A DNA stretch of 64,000 nucleotides from Hyposmocoma kahamanoa (taxonomy: Eukaryota; Arthropoda; Insecta; Lepidoptera; Cosmopterigidae): assembly GCF_003589595.1 (NCBI RefSeq), contig NW_020654748.1:231253-295252 (forward strand), given 5' to 3'. Under the pieces are notes generated by a model. It searched no databases. It had not been told where the DNA came from and saw only the letters and a program-made list of their open reading frames with translations. Positions 1-10,867 of the stretch are shown piece after piece (positions within the stretch are counted from its first letter, which is position 1; each line of letters begins with the position of its first letter). A program made the translations under genes and the position numbers.

Positions 1-602
1 ACAGCATATAATTAACATTTGTTTATTATTCAAATTTATTATAATGTTATGATTTTTATTTGTCATCAAAGTATTCATTTAAATTGTAATAGCATTTATT
101 AATAAGATGTTGTATTGGTCCCAGTTTGCCACCTCTGAGCATGAATTATGGTAACCGAGTTAACTTCTTAGTTTCAGTTTGTATGTAGACATAAGCAAAG
201 TTTGAAATCGATTCCTTTTTTAAAAAAAAATTTTTGCATAATACTGTCACCGCGATCTGGCGATTTTGTCTTCTTAGCTTGTATTCTAGTTTCCAAAAAC
301 AGAACTGCAATATTGAGTTGAAAGAGGTTTGCCTTAATTTTTCATCGTTTCCACTCTTCAGATTAAATTCCACGTCGTCGAGTATAACACGACCAAATTG
401 CTGTGTCTCGTCGAACGATACAACTCAATTACCATGCATGACAGCTCATTCCGTCGCTTTAGCATTTAGTTAGTGTTTTCTTGTTAATTGGATTTTCCTG
501 TGATGTCGAAAAAGTGGAGAAAGATTCCATTATATTTCTGTAAAATAGTGGAACTATTTCTTTTTATGTTTTATTACTTTTTTTAAATAAGATTTTGGGC
601 GT

Positions 603-640
603 AAGTGGCACCCGGGACACAGAGTTTCCCTAAATCCCTC
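603..640 (+). repeat. SINE-A tail fragment
   Basis: A short stretch resembles the distal SINE-A tail (GGCACCCGGGACACAGAGTT against GGCACCCGCGACACAGGG in better copies). The tRNA-like head is absent, so this is only a decayed fragment. The 40-600 stretch before it is AT-rich with nothing recognisable. Confidence 0.45.
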
Positions 641-999
641 GTTTTAACTGCAAAATACTATTAATTGGTTTTTGTTTCTACTAAAATGGCGTAAAAGCAA
701 AATTATCAGGGAGGTAACTAAGACCAGATGTTTAAATGGGGGTTCAGGGATACTAGTCTAACCCGAAGTGACTGAGATACCACAACACAGTCCATAGAGC
801 ACTTCCTGTTGTGCCCTTGTGGTGTCACGGATTGAGTTATCAATGTGGTAACATAGTATTCAAAAACAACATACAAACAAACAAGCCCTAAAATAAGAAA
901 GTCATCAACACTATAAGAAGAAGATGTCAGTAATCGATGAAAAGTCGTAATAAATAATATTACCTTACAAGAAACTGTAATTGAAATGCATGTCGAATG

Positions 1000-1205
1000 G
1001 AAGCCAAAAAACAGAAACGTGGGACAGGACGTCAGCAGCGAGTTGAGTAGACGACACTGTTAAAAACGCGGGTCTTATATGGGTGAGACCCAGCATTGGG
1101 TGATATCGGGCTGTGGATAATAATAATGATGGAAATAATGAATATAATAATACTAATAACAACAACAACAACCCCTACACCAACAACGACAACAACAATA
1201 AATTT
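1000..1205 (+). repeat. Possible LINE 3' remnant with microsatellite
   Basis: Sequence near 1080-1125 (GAGACCCAGCATTGGGTGAT, then GGGCTG) resembles the motif that closes many lepidopteran LINE ORFs, where the text 'CCCAGCAGTGGG ... GGGCTG' precedes a short-repeat tail. It is followed by degenerate ATA/ACA-type simple sequence from about 1119 to 1203, as expected for such a tail. No open frame survives. The assignment rests on a short match and is weak. Confidence 0.35.
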
Positions 1206-1804
1206 CTTTGAAAATAATACAACACTAAAATTGAACACTACAAATACACTTTTTTTTTAATCAATACAAATTAAACATGTTTATGTTGAACAGTGATCAT
1301 TGAAACCCAGACCAGTTAACTCCTAAACTAAGTAAAAACTTGTATTATAGGCGTTATCGGTTCTTCTTCGCACAGTAGAAATGTAGAAAAGAGACTATAA
1401 AATAGTAAATAACATAAATAATAAAATAAAAGTAAATATGAAGTATCCAGTAGAAGAGATCAAGGTCTGTAATAAGCAGTTGCGGTAAGAAACGAAGCCA
1501 AATGAGTCGGCGCTTTAAAAATGAGTCATAATCTAGTCCCATACGCACGACCTATTTAATCAAAACTCTATTTACTCTTTTCATTCCCAAACAGACGAAA
1601 TCGCACATAAATCTAGATACAACAAGGCAGACATACAAAACAAACAACTCTTAAAAACAAGGGGACAAACTGATTTGCATATGCGACGTCACATGTGTTT
1701 GCAAAAATTTAGATCGATAAAATGACCGCTCTGAATTAAGTGCTTTTAGGGGGTGGTAAGAGTGGACACAGAGACACCCTTTTTTGGAAAGAAAATTTTT
1801 ATGT

Positions 1805-2090
1805 TTTAGCTACTCGATTGTTATAATTATTAATACAAAGATCGAACACTCAGAAAAAATTCCTTCGATCCGGTTGGATTCGAACCGACGTCTTCTTGCA
1901 TACCGTTGCAGACGCTATACCACCTAAGCCACGGAACGAACCAACGGACCTCACAAATTTTTCTATGTGCTTGCGTCGTGTCTTTATACTTGGTCTTTCA
2001 ACGACTTTTTAGTCGTAGCGCCATCTATGAGAAATCTATGACAGATTTATCACCCAGTTAGTACCTCGTAACTTATCGTTAGTAACTCGA
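1805..2090 (-). repeat. SINE-B copy
   Basis: Read on the minus strand, a tRNA-like head (GTGGCTTAGGTGGTATAGCG box A, GGTTCGAATCC box B) is followed by CGAAGGAATTTTTTCTGAGT and TTCGATCTTTGTATTAATAA. Upstream of the head lies the family's extra segment, 'GGCGCTACGAC', and the ACTGGGTGATAAA stretch. This is one of the more complete copies, probably transcribed by RNA polymerase III when active and mobilised in trans by a LINE. It is not a functional tRNA gene because the acceptor stem is not closed. Confidence 0.8.
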
Positions 2091-2217
2091 TTGTTGTAAA
2101 TAATGTAACTAAATTATTTATCTGTCAATAAATAGGAAGTTATGAAAAAAACCTACATAGACGTTTCTATCGAATATAATACATGGCCTCAAACTAGAGA
2201 ATTCCCGGTACTATGAG

Positions 2218-2404
2218 TAGCAGTAGAGCTCCTTGTGAAAGAGTTCGTCCAGGGAAGTACTGTCACCGTACCTATTCTAATGCTCACATTATTGCGTTCC
2301 GGTTTTGAAGTGTAAAGGGTGCTGGTGAAATTGCAGGCACATAGGACTTTTCAACCACCAGGCGCACTACTTCTTCGTCCCGTCAAGTAGTATTATAAAA
2401 ATAT
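2218..2404 (+). repeat. Family C copy, internally deleted
   Basis: It starts with GCAGTAGAGCTCCTTGTGAA and shares the middle segment GTGCTGGTGAAATTGCAGGC, then jumps directly to CCACCAGGCGCACTAC and the end segment CGTCCCGTCAAGTAGTATTA + A-run. About 100 bp of the family (the GTGACGGGCGCAGTGG to CAACTGTTATGGACAGG part) is missing. Confidence 0.8.
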
Positions 2405-2482
2405 ACCAGAGCTACGGAATTCTGTGGCTCTTCCCAGAACACCCAAACCTGAACCAATTTAGAAAAGTTCGTTTCCCAAATT

Positions 2483-2665
2483 GATCCTACCGGGATCGAA
2501 CCCGGAACTTCCCCATTCTGCGCTCACAATGATAATCGTCAACAGGCCACCGAGGTCGTCAATATGGCCAATGCCAGTCGATTGGGAGAATGGTGGCTTC
2601 TCAATTGAAAGGTCAACGGTGAAAGCTAAGATCGTGAAGAAAACTGCACTTTGAAGAAGTTTTTT
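2483..2665 (+). repeat. Family E fragment with tRNA-like box
   Basis: The segment TTCTCAATTGAAAGGTCAAC followed by ATCGTGAAGAAAACTGCACTTTGAAG matches the family E head joined to its body with the middle deleted. Just before it, CCGGGATCGAACCCGG reads as a minus-strand B-box. The piece directly abuts the family C copy that begins at 2666. Confidence 0.5.
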
Positions 2666-2928
2666 AGCAGCAGTGGAGCTACTTGTGAAAGTGTTCTTCC
2701 AGGGAAGAACTGCCACCTTACCTATTTTTGCTGACAAGCAGTAATGTCAGCTTTATTGTGTTCCGGTTTTGAAGGGTAAACGCGCTGATGAAATTACAGG
2801 CATGTGGGACTTGTCAACTCGTGGCAGTGGCCCTCACATCAGTACAGCAACTGTTATCGACAGGGGTGTACCTTACCATAAGGCGCACGACTTGTTCGTT
2901 CCATCACTTGATATTATACAAAAATAAA
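2666..2928 (+). repeat. Family C copy
   Basis: Near full length: GCAGTGGAGCTACTTGTGAA start, CTGCCACCTTACCTATTTTT, CCGGTTTTGAAGGGTA, GAAATTACAGGCATGTGGGA, an altered central part, then AAGGCGCACGACTTGTTCG and CATCACTTGATATTATACAA at the end. A 115-codon plus-strand frame (2788-3135) begins inside this repeat and is not a gene. Confidence 0.85.
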
Positions 2929-5394
2929 TTTAAAATAGTTTTAGAACTGTTTTGTGGAAATGTGTCCTCAACCTGCATAGGACCAGCGTACCGAACTATA
3001 ACCAACCCTCTCTTTAGAGAATTTCACGGAGACTCATATATCTTATCGATAGGCGCTATATACGAAAGAAGTGTTAACGATGACCTTTATAATATAAAGT
3101 ACAAAACTCAAGATGAACACCAATATTCCGTTTAACTGTGGTATCTTGAAGATCAAATTCTGCAGTCACTCAAGCAATTATGAAATATTTCAAAAGGTAC
3201 TCTCTCTTGATGAGATTTATATCCAAAAAGTAAATAGTATCAATATCGGATCAAAGACATTTATAATGTAATTTACCTTCTAAAAGTTCTTTATCTTCAA
3301 TAGAATTATACAATATGAAAACTTTCTAGAATTGCGACCTATCTCAAAAACATTTAATATATCAGGAAGATAGTTTGAAAAGAAATTCCGATGTATCAGA
3401 TGGGCACAGTCGATGAATCGTAGTTACACATTTGTATTATAGAATTTGTAATACAGATATGTAACTAGCAAAAAAATATTTCGAATTGGGTCAGTAGGCT
3501 TGAAAATGGCCATTATCGCATTTCGTATCGTCTCGTTTATCACGAAAGTACCTAACTTGCAACTTTAATTATACAAATTACAATTTACGTAGTTCGACTA
3601 AGTATTTCAAATCCAAAATTAAAATAGCCAATGGAAAGCAATTAGTAAATTGAATGTTCAAAGGAAAAAAACCTTAAAGGGTTTGATAAAGGTACAACAA
3701 AAAATACATTAACCCTAATGAGTTATAGTGCGGCGGGAGTTTAAAATGCAGCTACTATCACTTAAAAGTATATCAAACCAGCCCAATTCGTTGTAGCAAA
3801 GTCAAAATCATCAGGGGAATATATAAAAGCAACACTTCATATTTGTTATTGCGAGCACCACACAGGAGGGTTCCATTCATATTCAAATCACTTTTAAATC
3901 TACAACTATTATTATCCCGGACGCATTGTGTTGGTCCTCAGAGACCTATATCATTATTCCGTAGCGTCCTTCAAATCATTCCCCATGTAAAAGTATTGTT
4001 ATGTCGCAGTCCAACTGCGTGGGCCAAATTATTGTCACGAGGGTGATTCGAAAACGCTTTATATCAATTTACTACCTATTTACAAACATTTACAGTGCAT
4101 TTTCTGACTGTTACTATAAACTATTCCAATATTTCATACCATTGTGTCTTGGTTATGGGTGAAAATTATTCTTTAGAGCCTCGTAAGAATTTCAACTTGT
4201 TATTAAATAGTGGTTTGAATTCGAAAATATCAGCGGGATGTGAAATAAATCATAAACCTTTGAAAAAATTATAGAGTCCAGACAGTCATTAGCAATAAAA
4301 CATTGGAGTCGTAGATCTAAGAATTTTCATCGGTCTCTTTAAACAATAATTTATGTGACGGTAAAGATTTTTTATTATCCATTAACGTTGAATTCGACAG
4401 TATAGGATTGTCTAATGCGAGTGGCGCCAAAATTCCTGGCGGACGTCCTCGATCATAAAATTTTGGTCCCAAATAAACATTAACTTGTAGCGCCCCTACC
4501 CCCGGCTTTGTTTTTTAAATAAGCATGTTCGTCGGTAGTTTCAAAATATTGACTCAATCCGTCGACGAGTTGTTGAAATTTCAGAGCTATCAGTTTCTGA
4601 ACAAGCATTTGAGGTAGTATATCAACGTCGTCCTTATTTGCGACGAATATTGAAGTAAGTTCGCCTTTGTCTCATTGAGACAGTAAATTGAAAAGTTTCT
4701 TTGTGAACAGTGGAGTGAAATGGCATCACTAACTTTGACGGATGTGGCGACAAACACAGTTGAATTAAAAGTGAAATTAACTCATTGTAAAGACCATGTC
4801 GAGCTAGCATACTGGGCTGTCCATTATTATTATCCTCTCTCTAAAAGTCATCTACAACCAATAGCGAATATAAGTTAAACCATATTCAAACTAATGCTAT
4901 TTATTTTATATTACCACTATAAAAAACATTAAACAAACAACCATTTTTTTAAAAAGATTATAGGAAGCTTAGTTCCGTATGCAAATCATGGATAAAGAAA
5001 AGATCGCTTACATCATTCGAATCGAGAATATAAACTCTTACGGAGCAAAAAGGCGATGAAGACATATTATAAACGCATATCTTCCATATCCGCTGATGTT
5101 TCTAGCATGATAAAATCCGGATATGACAATACTATAGCCATTGTTTTAAAGGCAACAATGACGAACAAAAAATAGGAGACGAATAAATCTAAATGACATT
5201 TTGAAGCTCGAGAACTGGTCTAAGGACTTTCTTGTTTTTGTTTTTGGACTTCGGTATGTGAGATGAAATAAGAAAGTAATGCTCAGAGTTTTATCTTCGA
5301 TACGATAACTTGAATGTGAAATTTAATGTCGATATTATAAAGCATCTATAACACTGATGATAATTTTAATGTTACAGATAGTAAGTAGTGTTAG
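2929..5394. other. Unassigned AT-rich sequence
   Basis: No recognisable gene or repeat. Short open frames occur (for example 3843-4046, plus) but show no family motif. A small GC-richer island lies at 4430-4520 (GGCGCCAAAATTCCTGGCGG and a C-rich run). Its nature is unknown. Confidence 0.4.
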
Positions 5395-5605
5395 TAGCAG
5401 TAAAACTCCTTGTAAACGAATTCGTTCAGGGACGTACTGCCATTAAGCAGTAATGAGAGCATTACTGCGTTCCGATTTTGAAGGGTGCTGATGAAACTAC
5501 AGACATGTGCCCCTCAGATCTTTGTGATCTAAAGTGACACTGTAACTGAAGTGTCGCATACGGCACACAACTTGTTCATTCCGTCACTTACTATCGTAAA
5601 AAAGC
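5395..5605 (+). repeat. Family C copy, shortened
   Basis: Start AGCAGTAAAACTCCTTGTAA, then CAGGGACGTACTGCCATTAA, CCGATTTTGAAGGGTGCTGA, CAGATCTTTGTGATCTAAAG and the end CCGTCACTTACTATCGTAAA. Several internal segments are missing or altered, so it is an older copy. Confidence 0.75.
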
Positions 5606-6470
5606 AGAATGTAGTTATAAGTAAATAGAGGCCGACAATTTTTTATTGTATTTTATTGTATTGGCAGCCGTGGTAATCAATGTGTGATTTTTTCTGTTAC
5701 AGGTATTCCCAGAGGCTCAAGGAAAAGGACACAGTTATAAATATCAGACTTAATTTGTAAGTAACATATATTTAATGTCAATACAAAAATTTGTTCAGAA
5801 ATTTGATATGTGGAGTATTTTATGAAAATATTTATTTTAATTCCAAAATTTATTGAGGGAAACATCGAAATTATATACCAATCAACGTCTTGCAAGTGTT
5901 TGGTTACAGCAAATATCGCGATTTATAATATAAAATTAAAATACATCCTACAATTTGTTGATTACGTGTATACGAGAATGATTTGTGTTTCAACTGTAAA
6001 GTTTTATACTAAAAGTTAAACCTTCACTTCAAGTTTAAAGTTCAGCGGTTGACGATAGCTTTGTTGATTGTAGTTTATGTGCAATTCTTTTATTTTATTT
6101 ACTAGACATGATAAACATGTGATACTTTAAAAATTTCATTATTCTGTTTAAAACTAAACACAAAAATCTCAAGAAAAATACATTTAAAAAAAATTACTTG
6201 TTAGGTAAACAAAACACAATCATTCTTTAAAATTTATCAAAAATAGACTTTATCTTGAAAGTAAAAGTAATTGATACACCCTGCCTGCAGATTTGTTCCC
6301 TATACTTGGACATTTCTAATGCAAGCGTGCATGCTCTATCGTCGATCTCATCATCACTTTCCATCAGGTGAGATGGACGTGAAATGCACACTTATTTAAA
6401 AAAGTGACAAAAACATCATTCTCAAGTCATTTTACAACCCAATGCTGAAACTCTTTTAAGGAGAGAGTTT
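5606..6470. other. Unassigned AT-rich sequence
   Basis: No recognisable gene or repeat. The overlapping open frames at 5677-5895 (minus) and 5810-6019 (plus) are rich in Ile, Lys, Asn and Tyr, as expected by chance in AT-rich DNA. Confidence 0.4.
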
Positions 6471-6479
6471 AGTATATAA

Positions 6480-6690
6480 TCCTCCTCACAGGCCTGATAC
6501 GGGTCGGAAACTTCTCTCGCGTTTCTAAAACCCTTTCCTTCGTTCTTCTTTCTTTCATAAACCTTCTTCGACATGCAAGTGTCACAACGATAGCTATTTT
6601 CCTGTCAGCGTCATGCCGCCGGGCTTCTAACCATCAAGCTCTCAATTGAGGAGCAAACCGCTCATTCACTAGCCTATCACCGCTCACGAT
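6480..6690 (-). repeat. Degenerate family E copy
   Basis: Minus-strand reading gives the family E order: a head with AGCTTGATGGTTAGAAG near TCCTCAATTGAGAGC, a body with CATGTCGAAGAAGGTTTATG, and the GAGAGAAGTTTCCGACCCGT stretch corresponding to the 'CCAACCCGCATTGGGC' region. Divergence is high. Confidence 0.5.
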
Positions 6691-7060
6691 AAATACGTTT
6701 TAGGTCATATTTGACCTCGGTGTCTTTATTTTCAATTTCATTACTACAAATTTATGTTTACATATTCCAAATGTTGATAACTCAATATCATTGCTGGTTG
6801 CATAAATAATCCTGAGGCTGCCTAACGAGATCTTGCTTTTGAACTAAATCCGTAGCAACTGCTTTTAGCACCCTTGGCTTTCGTGCCTTATCTGACTTGT
6901 CAAAAGTGACGGTATCTGTTGAAAGCCATCGCGTAAATGTGTTCAATTAAGAGTAGAAACATGAACTGCTAACCAAATCTTGATGTCTTGTTTGGTTCAA
7001 TTTATATGACGGGCTTTTAGAAATCTGGTTTGACATTTTAGTTTAAACTTTGTCTATTTA

Positions 7061-7370
7061 TAGGAAATGAAACTATTTTTCCAGATTTAAATCGAGTATA
7101 TTTGTTTTTTCAAAAAAACCGACGTTTCGGGCCCTTTACAGGTCCCTTGGTCACGGTTGACTGAGGTGGTACAGTCTTCAACCAGTTATGTCTAATATTT
7201 CAAGCCCCTGAGGAAGATTTCTCAGTTCCTGAGACCCGTGAAATGTAACATCCCCTTACAGGATGCAGGAGTTTACAAGATTGACTGTGGGTGCGGTCTC
7301 TTTTATATTGGACAAACAAAGCGAAGTATTTGTACCCGCGTCAAAAAATTAAAAATAGTTTCATTTCCTA
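7061..7370 (+). mobile_element. Compact Penelope-like element (PLE1) copy
   Basis: The copy is bounded by a perfect 20-bp inverted repeat (TAGGAAATGAAACTATTTTT at 7061-7080, its complement at 7351-7370). The left end continues for about 140 bp as the PLE1 terminal repeat in minus orientation, containing GACGTTTCGGGCCCTTTACAGG-like sequence and CAGTCTTCAACCAGTTATGT. The interior holds a GIY-YIG endonuclease fragment on the plus strand. TCTATTTA occurs just outside the left end and again 6 bp beyond the right end, a possible target duplication. The reverse transcriptase domain is absent. Confidence 0.75.
7238..7349 (+). pseudogene. GIY-YIG endonuclease fragment of a Penelope-like element
   Basis: The frame reads CNIPLQDAGVYKIDCGCG then LFYIGQTKRSICTRVK. 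The Gly-Val-Tyr ... Tyr-Ile-Gly pair, spaced about 13 residues apart, followed by QTKR is the start of the GIY-YIG nuclease core, and the preceding Cys-containing lead is typical of PLE polyproteins. In intact elements this C-terminal nuclease nicks target DNA to prime reverse transcription. Only about 37 codons remain before the frame runs into the right terminal repeat at 7351. There is no start codon of its own and no RT, so this is a fragment. The family call is secure; activity is excluded. Confidence 0.85.
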
Positions 7371-7489
7371 TGTTTATCTATTTAGTTAAGCTGTGTTTTT
7401 ATTCCATCTACTTCTATAACAACATCATATTTGTCAATGTAAGTATAAGTATTGTAATTTGATAATCAAACAAAAATGTTCATATTGGT

Positions 7490-7660
7490 AAATTGCCGTG
7501 GTAACCTAATGATTTGATCTACTGCATGTCAAGCAGAGACTATGGGTTCGAATTTATGTACGAAATTTCATTAGAATTTTACCATCAGCTTTTCAGTGAA
7601 GGAAAACACCGTGTTGAAACCTGGACGTCAAAAGAAGGTTTAAAACTGTTCACATTAATT
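7490..7660 (+). repeat. Family E copy, partial
   Basis: A tRNA-like head (GCCGTGGTAACCTAATGATT, then GGGTTCGAATTT as B-box) is followed by AGTGAAGGAAAACACCGTGT, GAAACCTGGACGTC and AAAAGAAGGTTTAAAACTGT, the same order as in better E copies. The distal part is missing. Confidence 0.6.
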
Positions 7661-7921
7661 TAAATTAATATTTTTTTGCTGTGTTATTTAATAATGCGGT
7701 ACGATAAATATACTTACTATAGTAGAAAAGAAAAAATAGAAACTTTCCACCTCTAACTCAACCAGTGTAAATTAGAAGTTGCATCGTGGGCCGTGTCTTG
7801 GGACATCGTACCCAGAAAGCCGAAAATGTTTCCATTTTGGACGGATTAACTTTTTCTTTGGCAAAAGAAGCTGCCAGTGATTTGATCACTGGAATCTTTA
7901 ACGAGATGAACTGAAAACTCA

Positions 7922-8011
7922 TTAGCAAGAACTTTGCAAGGCAAAGCTGTATTTAACACAACTGTGTTAAATACAGTTTTGTCCGGCAAACTAACTAGTT
8001 GAACTTGCTAA
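7922..8011. repeat. Fold-back hairpin
   Basis: A perfect 14-bp inverted repeat (CTGTATTTAACACA at 7947-7960, complement at 7963-7976) is separated by 2 bp. Pairing extends to 19 bp with one mismatch, and TTAGCAAG at 7922-7929 is matched by CTTGCTAA at 8004-8011. The whole could fold into an imperfect hairpin of about 90 nt. It might be a small fold-back element or a pre-miRNA-like transcript; nothing in sequence decides this. Confidence 0.6.
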
Positions 8012-9402
8012 CGTTACTTAACGCTTTCACCATTCCAATATCAATTTTAGATTCAATAAAAAAAAATTTAACAAACTAACAACAAACTTGAACGTAAACT
8101 TTTCAACTTACCTAACAGTTTCCATCTCGTGCATTAAAGCGTGTTCAACTCACCTATCTTATTTAACGCTGTCAGAATGACGACCTCTTGCTCTCAAGGC
8201 ATCATAGAAGACACTGACTGATGTATCAATGCATCTTGTGGATACCTGAGAAGAATCTTTATGCTATTGCACTCAGGTAATTTATCTTTCTTATATTGTG
8301 ATTTCTTAACCTCTCTATTACTTGATGAGGTTCATGAATGTTGTCTTATTTTTAATAAACCTTTGTTTCTTGATTACCCTATGCAATTATTATTTTATCA
8401 TTATTGATTATTACACGTGTACATACGCGTCCACTAATTCTAATACTCTACCACAGGAGTATTGGTGATATCTATGCGATTAACATTTGGATCGGAAAAA
8501 CTTTTTTCTACTCCAGTATTAGTCTGTCAATTATAATTTCATAAACCATATCACGAAGGAGCTCTTGTAAATATTAATTCTTTTTTTTGCCAAATAGTTA
8601 CGCATTTGTACCTGTTCCTTTTGAGATATTATTTCATAAACAAAATTGAATTGTCATAATTTCATAAATATAGTGACGTTATTTTATTTAGGAACACAGC
8701 GACGTGTTTAACGAGACTCTTTTAATGAGCAAAAATACGACGTTCTTTTTTTGAAACTCATTATAGTGCTGTGTACACAACTATAACGAAATTTTCAAAA
8801 ATTCAGTTTAGTAGCCAGTACCATAAACAATAAATAGAATTTAGATTCAGAACTAAAAGGACCGCCTTGGTGATATGGTTTGTCAAATTATATATGATAG
8901 ATTTGATGTATCAGAAAGCACAGTAGTAGAAAAAGTATTGTATGCAATCATTACATAATTAGGTTTTAAAATCTTGTATGTATTTCTTAGGCCACTCGGC
9001 AATGGCTTGTGGCCTAAACATGGGAGGTACTCGACTTTAAGAATCCCCATAATGCAACGATTTGACATGCAATCGTTGAAAAATCAGTTTAAAAAAGTCA
9101 AATGGGGCCAATCTGGTGAATACGGGGAGCGTGATAATAGTTCGTATCATAATTCGACAAGTTTTGATATTCTGTTTCCAACTGAGAAACGGAATACTCG
9201 AAACTCCGTTTTCTCCATCTTCAAAAAATATATCGACCTCACCTAAATTTCTAATTCTATTTTTATTTTGTTCAGTTGCTTTATTAAGGAGTTCTAAATT
9301 AAGATAAATTTCGAAAAAAGTTTTTATTTAACCTTAAAGTCTTATTTATCAAATCGCCTTCGTACTTCATGTGATTACTATTTTCAATATTACGTTTGAT
9401 TT
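8012..9402. other. Unassigned sequence
   Basis: No repeat or gene recognised. The 90-codon plus-strand frame at 8974-9246 overlaps others on both strands and shows no familiar motif. Confidence 0.4.
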
Positions 9403-9633
9403 TTAGTGCATCAAAATTTCAGGTCGCATACGCAAAACTTTATTAGGAATGTTAAAATCTGCTAACATATCAAAAATATGACCAGTAACCTCGTGCAAAC
9501 AAGCCTTGCCGTCACGAGAGAGTGCGGAAGTAATTGCCTCATAAAGCGCCACATGCCGCACTATATTTACTATGATGTGCTGCAAGCACTGCGAGGAATT
9601 CAGACATTTAGTGAACTTCGTGTAGAAAGGTTT
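9403..9633 (-). CDS. Unidentified open frame, exon-like
   Basis: A minus-strand frame is open for 76 codons, from after a stop at 9634-9636 to a TAA at 9403-9405. It has no ATG near its beginning; the longer reading enters through KPFYTKFTKCLNSS. The product looks protein-like rather than AT-driven: mixed composition, a helix-like centre (IIVNIVRHVALYEAITSALS), then GKACLHEVTGHIFDMLADFN and a C-terminus ending RPEILMH. Codon choice is varied, unlike the Lys/Asn/Ile-rich chance frames nearby. It could be the last exon of a host gene or a fragment of an inserted mobile or viral gene. I do not recognise the family and assign no function. Confidence 0.35.
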   Translation of the reverse strand, partial: KPFYTKFTKCLNSSQCLQHIIVNIVRHVALYEAITSALSRDGKACLHEVTGHIFDMLADFNIPNKVLRMRPEILMH

Positions 9634-9794
9634 TTAATTTACCTACATTTTTAGATCATGTAAATTGGCTATTTCAAAATAGTTCAGCTTTGAAACTTTA
9701 ATATAATTCAATTTGTCAATAAATGCTGATGTACTTTTCTTGGCTCATCTATCACCCATGAATTAAGTATAGGAAGTTTAAATAAAAATTATTT

Positions 9795-10032
9795 CAGTAG
9801 CTGAAAGAGGTCCTTGTGAAAGAGTTCGTCCAGGTATTGCCACCTTACTTATTTCTGTGCTGGTGAAATTACACGCACAGGGGACTTGTCAACTTTCATT
9901 TCTTGGTAACGGGCGCATCAAATCTTTGTCATTGAAAGCTCTGAATGGTACTGCAACTGTTATGGACAGGCGTGCTACTTACCACCAAGCCCACGACTTG
10001 TTCCTGCCATCAGTTGATATCATAAAAAAAAC
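9795..10032 (+). repeat. Family C copy
   Basis: Start CAGTAGCTGAAAGAGGTCCT then TGTGAAAGAGTTCGTCCAGG, GTGCTGGTGAAATTACACGC, GGTAACGGGCGCATC, CTGCAACTGTTATGGACAGG and the end CATCAGTTGATATCATAAAA. The segment with CCGGTTTTGAAGG is deleted. Confidence 0.85.
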
Positions 10033-10059
10033 TTAAAATGCGGTAGTAACCAGTGGGGA

Positions 10060-10335
10060 AGAGTGGTTGTTTCTCATTCAGAGATTGACGACTACATCCC
10101 TGAAATATTAATTTGTAAATTACATACCTTTGTGATGGTTTACTAGCGACACCTCTCGTTAACTAAAAGGGTAACACGATAAAAACCTGCACTTCGAAGA
10201 AGGTTCACAACCCTTGGAAAACTTGTGATGTCTCCAACCCGCATTACGTCAGCTTAGGGGACTACGACCTAAAACCTCGCCTGCAAAACGTGAGTCCCTC
10301 TCTTTACAGGAAACCCATGATCAGCAGTAGGACAT
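10060..10335 (+). repeat. Family E copy
   Basis: Head GTGGTTGTTTCTCATTCAGA, then ACTAGCGACACCTCTCGTTA, CGATAAAAACCTGCACTTCG, AAGAAGGTTCACAACCCTTG and TCTCCAACCCGCATTACGTC. The order and spacing match the copies at 12180 and, in reverse, 14230. The end resembles the 'CCCAGCAGTGGG' closing motif (CATGATCAGCAGTAGGACAT). Confidence 0.7.
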
Positions 10336-10867
10336 ACATGTGACAACAACAATATTTTTTTTGTTTTTGGTTCATTTTACCATTTCCATGACCCATATAT
10401 TTTTTCATTTCGCATATATATATTTATCGACTACAGTATCAAAGGCATCACTAAGTTCCTTACAGTTTAATTTTAATAAAGCCCTAGTTAGCTCGTGGTT
10501 TGGCGAAAAGTAAGCATATTAGTGGTAACAGGTGTTTACTAACATGACAGTTCACTTGTTTGATTAGGGTTAGGATAACGGCTTATGTATGGTACGCAGC
10601 GATAAAGAAGCTCCCAGGAGAAATTTTTACCTTCACGCGATTTTATAGGCATAGTTTATTAGAGGATCGTCTCTGAGGGGTTTTTAGTTTAATTTGTTTT
10701 GTGTGTTTGGTAGATAATTGTAATGGAAGTATCGGTGAAGCTATATAGGCCATTTTGGGTTTTGGTCCAATGTATTTTTTATTGCTTTTTCGTACCGCCT
10801 GGACAATGGTGCAACAGAGATAAAGAATCACCTCTAGGATAGATCCACTCTATCGGTAGGTTGCTTT

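Noticed and set aside
1032..1238. Val/Ile-rich minus-strand frames suggesting membrane proteins
   Set aside because: They translate ACA/ATA simple sequence and would be hydrophobic by composition alone.
2788..3135. 115-codon plus-strand frame
   Set aside because: Begins inside a family C copy and continues into AT-rich sequence without motifs.
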